The translations under genes and the position numbers were made by a program. Shown in pieces: positions 61,720 through 64,000 of a stretch of 64,000 bases of DNA. The notes under the pieces were generated by a model. It was not told where the DNA came from. It was given only the letters and a program-made list of their open reading frames with translations, and made no database searches. The DNA is taken from assembly GCF_000143145.1 (NCBI RefSeq), contig NC_014313.1, positions 62,001 through 126,000 on the forward strand, given 5' to 3'. The DNA comes from Hyphomicrobium denitrificans ATCC 51888 (GTDB taxonomy: Bacteria; Pseudomonadota; Alphaproteobacteria; Rhizobiales; Hyphomicrobiaceae). Numbering within the stretch: position 1 is the first letter of the stretch; each line of letters begins with the position of its first letter.

Positions 61720-63396
61720 TCAGAACAGGCCCTGGATGAGGCCCTTGTCGTCGAGGCGGATGCTATCGGCGGAGGGGACCTTCGGCAGGCCGGGCATGGT
61801 CATGATCTCGCCGGTGACGACGACGATGAACTCGGCGCCGGCAGCGAGACGCAGTTCGCGGATCGGCACGATGTGGCCGGTCGGCGCGCCGCGCTTGTTC
61901 GGATCGGTCGAGAACGAGTACTGCGTCTTCGCCATGCAGACGGGGAAGTGTCCGAAGCCCGCCGCCTCGAAGTCCTTGAACTGCGTCTCGACGCTCGCGT
62001 CGCAGGCGATGTCGGCGGCGCGATAGATTTCGGTCGCGATCGTCTTCACCTTGTCGCGCAGCTTCATCTCGGCCGGGTACAGCGGCTTGAAGTTCGCCTT
62101 GCCCTCGTCGATGACCTTGACGACGTGGTGCGCCAAGTCTTCCGTGCCCTTGCCGCCGTCCGACCAGTGCGTGCACAGGAACGCCTTCGTGCCCATGCTT
62201 TCGGCGGCCTTCTGCACTTCCGCGATCTCGGCGTCGGTGTCGGTGACGAACTTGTTCACCGCCACGACGGCCGGAACGCCGAACTTGTTGACGTTCTCGA
62301 TGTGGCGCTTGAGGTTTTCGCAGCCCTTGGCCACCGCCGCGGCGTTCTCGGCCTTGAGATCATCCTTAGCGACGCCGCCATGCATCTTGAGCGCACGCAC
62401 CGTCGCGACGATGACGACGGCCGACGGCGCGATGCCCGCCTTGCGGCACTTGATGTCGAAGAACTTCTCGGCTCCGAGGTCGGCGCCGAAGCCGGCTTCG
62501 GTCACGACGTAGTCGGCAAGCTTCAGAGCCGTCGTCGTCGCGAGCACCGAGTTGCAGCCGTGCGCGATGTTGGCGAACGGACCACCGTGGATGAAGACGG
62601 GGTTGTTCTCGAGCGTCTGCACGAGGTTCGGCTGCAGCGCATCTTTCAAGAGCACCGTCATGGCGCCGTCGGCTTTCAGATCGCGGGCGCGGATCGGCTT
62701 CTTGTCACGCGTGTAGGCGACGATGATGTTGCCGAGGCGGGTTTCGAGATCCTTCAGGTCCTTCGCCAGGCAGAGGATCGCCATGACCTCGGAGGCAACC
62801 GTGATGTCGAAACCATCCTCGCGCGGGAAGCCGTTCGAGACGCCGCCCAGCGAGTTGACGATCGAGCGTAGCGCGCGGTCGTTCATATCGAGGACGCGCT
62901 TCCAGCCGACGCGGCGCTGGTCGATGCCGAGGGCGTTGCCCCAATAGATGTGATTGTCGATCAGCGCGGAAAGCAGGTTGTGGGCGCTGGTGATGGCGTG
63001 GAAATCGCCGGTGAAATGCAGGTTGATGTCTTCCATCGGCACGACCTGGGCGTAACCGCCGCCGGCGGCGCCGCCCTTCATGCCGAAGCACGGCCCAAGC
63101 GACGGCTCGCGCAGCGCCATGATCGCCTTCTTGCCGATGCGGTTCAGGCCGTCGCCGAGGCCGACCGTCGTCGTCGTCTTGCCCTCGCCAGCCGGCGTCG
63201 GGCTGATCGCCGTGACGAGGATCAGGTGGCCGTTGCTGAAGGATTGGATGCTGTCGAGATACTGCGCGGAGACCTTTGCTTTGGTCCAGCCGTAGGGAAT
63301 GAGAGCGTCTGCCGGAATTCCAAATTTTGCGGCGACGTCGGTGATCGGCTTCAGTTTCGCACGACGCGCTATTTCGATGTCGGATCCTTGGGACAT
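61720..63396 (-). CDS. fhs: Formate-tetrahydrofolate ligase
   Basis: A 558-aa enzyme that interconverts formate, ATP and H4F with 10-formyl-H4F. The P-loop is [20 protein letters not shown], with [40 protein letters not shown] and [12 protein letters not shown] as conserved blocks; length is normal. The ATG at 63396 is 8 bp after GGAG. Upstream is the gene-poor right end. In methylotrophs Fhs links formate and the H4F pool; together with FolD and the GcvT-like subunit it can oxidise the methyl groups of dimethylamine (inference). Confidence 0.96.
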   Translation of the reverse strand: MSQGSDIEIARRAKLKPITDVAAKFGIPADALIPYGWTKAKVSAQYLDSIQSFSNGHLILVTAISPTPAGEGKTTTTVGLGDGLNRIGKKAIMALREPSLGPCFGMKGGAAGGGYAQVVPMEDINLHFTGDFHAITSAHNLLSALIDNHIYWGNALGIDQRRVGWKRVLDMNDRALRSIVNSLGGVSNGFPREDGFDITVASEVMAILCLAKDLKDLETRLGNIIVAYTRDKKPIRARDLKADGAMTVLLKDALQPNLVQTLENNPVFIHGGPFANIAHGCNSVLATTTALKLADYVVTEAGFGADLGAEKFFDIKCRKAGIAPSAVVIVATVRALKMHGGVAKDDLKAENAAAVAKGCENLKRHIENVNKFGVPAVVAVNKFVTDTDAEIAEVQKAAESMGTKAFLCTHWSDGGKGTEDLAHHVVKVIDEGKANFKPLYPAEMKLRDKVKTIATEIYRAADIACDASVETQFKDFEAAGFGHFPVCMAKTQYSFSTDPNKRGAPTGHIVPIRELRLAAGAEFIVVVTGEIMTMPGLPKVPSADSIRLDDKGLIQGLF

Positions 63397-63607
63397 GCAT
63401 CTGCTCCGCGGCTATCGCTCATTAATCGCGGTTTCGTATAGCGAATGTTTTATTCGAGTAAAGCAACATTGTTAGGCTGCGGAGATCTTTGTTATGCTGC
63501 ACTGCCGTTGTGACAACGAGATGCCGTTTCTACGCGCGAGTGTTTTCTGGGCTTGTCGCTTGTTTGATCACATCCTGCCGTTGCCGCCGCTTATATGGCT
63601 CGTGTGT

Positions 63608-63613
63608 TATAAT
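63608..63613 (+). promoter_or_regulatory. Promoter -10 hexamer of a possible small RNA
   Basis: TATAAT, a perfect -10 sequence, preceded by TGTGT, with a weak -35 candidate TTGCCG at 63581-63586 (spacing too long by about 4 bp). It would start RNA near 63620, just before three successive hairpins. Confidence 0.35.
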
Positions 63614-63614
63614 G

Positions 63615-63770
63615 CAGGGCTTATGAAGTTTCCTTGGTGCTCTGCAGCAAACTCTCTCCGACTTTTTTTGATCGAACGGTGGTTGGAGAGTCCGCGTTGC
63701 GAGTGGCGTTGTCGGTTCCGAGCGGAACCGAGGCGAGAGGGCGTAGCCCTGAACTGACGAAAAATGCATC
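63615..63770 (+). ncRNA. Candidate structured small RNA (unnamed)
   Basis: Three successive stems follow the -10 hexamer: CTCTCC (63654-63659)/GGAGAG (63685-63690), CGGTTCCG-AG-CGGAACCG (63713-63730), and AGGGC-GTA-GCCCT (63738-63750). No protein gene is supported here. No known RNA family recognised. The end near 63770 is a guess; no classical terminator T-run was seen. Confidence 0.35.
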
Positions 63771-64000
63771 GTAATCCGATGCTATTTTGAGCGGGGTCCG
63801 AGAGGACATTTGTGCGAAATAGAACAAATGCTGAATTCGCTTCTAAGTGTGTTTGATGTGGCATTACGGCGAATGCCAAATTATTGGGCTAAGCAAATCC
63901 AGTTGAAATGCGGAGAAATATTCCCGCAATGTCTATGCATTTTCCGGCAGCATCATTGGATGCTGTTGCAATCTCCAATTCGAGTGGGCTGAAAAATCGA

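Larger units (their letters stand above)
63397..64000. other. Gene-poor right end
   Basis: About 600 bp before fhs with no supported protein gene. It contains the fhs promoter region, a candidate structured RNA (63615-63770), and an AT-richer end. Short reading frames exist on both strands, but none has a domain or a good ribosome site. Confidence 0.4.

Noticed and set aside
61873..62871. 332-codon plus-strand frame
   Set aside because: Antisense to fhs, a highly conserved gene of normal length.
63607..63879. 90-codon minus-strand frame at the right end
   Set aside because: No domain, no ribosome site, and it crosses the candidate structured RNA. Coding potential is not convincing.
1..64000. 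tRNA genes, rRNA genes, CRISPR arrays, prophage or intact insertion sequences
   Set aside because: I found no cloverleaf with anticodon, no regular spaced repeats, no transposase or integrase motif, and no phage structural genes. Short or diverged elements could escape reading by eye.

Overview
The window is GC-rich alphaproteobacterial DNA, most likely from the Hyphomicrobiales and probably a Hyphomicrobium-like methylotroph (inference). Supporting signs are a dimethylamine N-demethylase cluster, H4F-linked one-carbon genes (fhs, folD), a perfect CtrA box, a BcsS-type outer-membrane domain, DUF2852 proteins, and a dispersed palindromic repeat with the AAAACCGGTTCCCACTTTT core. It looks chromosomal: I see no tRNA, rRNA, CRISPR array or intact mobile element.

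Layout. 1-4.4 kb: a leftward pair made of a 387-aa winged-helix-like protein and a very large protein with two P-loop modules, the second HerA-like; the large gene is cut by the left edge. 4.7-28.7 kb: mainly envelope and housekeeping genes: CAP lipoprotein, flippase, DD-carboxypeptidase, an MFS pump fused to a MarR-like domain, aldo/keto reductase, an L,D-transpeptidase with a duplicated fold, slipin, MarC, NUDIX, FAD monooxygenase, zinc-finger protein, hydrolase, extensin-like lipoprotein, TetR regulator, two small membrane proteins with related tails, TerB/J-domain protein, AmiD-type amidase, EptA-like transferase, pentapeptide-repeat protein, several tiny secreted proteins, and ferredoxin.

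29-38.7 kb: the methylated-amine region. A type-1 periplasmic-binding-fold protein without a clear signal peptide faces a leftward GntR regulator and a hypothetical gene. Across a 330-bp AT-rich divergent promoter region lies a rightward operon: APC permease, a strong stem-loop, then the small subunit, flavin/2Fe-2S reductase, heme (DUF3445) subunit and GcvT-like subunit of a dimethylamine monooxygenase. A group II truncated hemoglobin follows, preceded by a perfect FNR/FixK/NnrR-type palindrome. Formaldehyde released by demethylation can be loaded on H4F by the GcvT-like subunit, and the product can pass through FolD and Fhs, encoded at 60.7-63.4 kb, to formate.

38.8-48.2 kb: a VOC protein, an M23 peptidase, a phosphopantetheinyl transferase overlapping a 1361-aa Pls-type membrane NRPS (A-T-three TM/beta-helix modules), then an Omp/BcsS chimera and GalE. 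This is a candidate poly-amino-acid or cell-surface polymer locus.

48.3-54.9 kb: a Tat-exported PhoX phosphatase, then an apparent low-oxygen/stress island (APH-kinase fusion, RaiA/HPF, zinc alcohol dehydrogenase, flavin reductase, a CxxCxGxG mini-protein) with FNR/FixK-like boxes before raiA and the dehydrogenase. 55-64 kb: a PAS protein, gmd-fcl (GDP-fucose), a soluble receptor that places an MCP-like hairpin before an extracellular-type solute-binding domain, folD, fhs, and a gene-poor, AT-richer right end with a promoter-like hexamer and three successive hairpins that may encode a small RNA.
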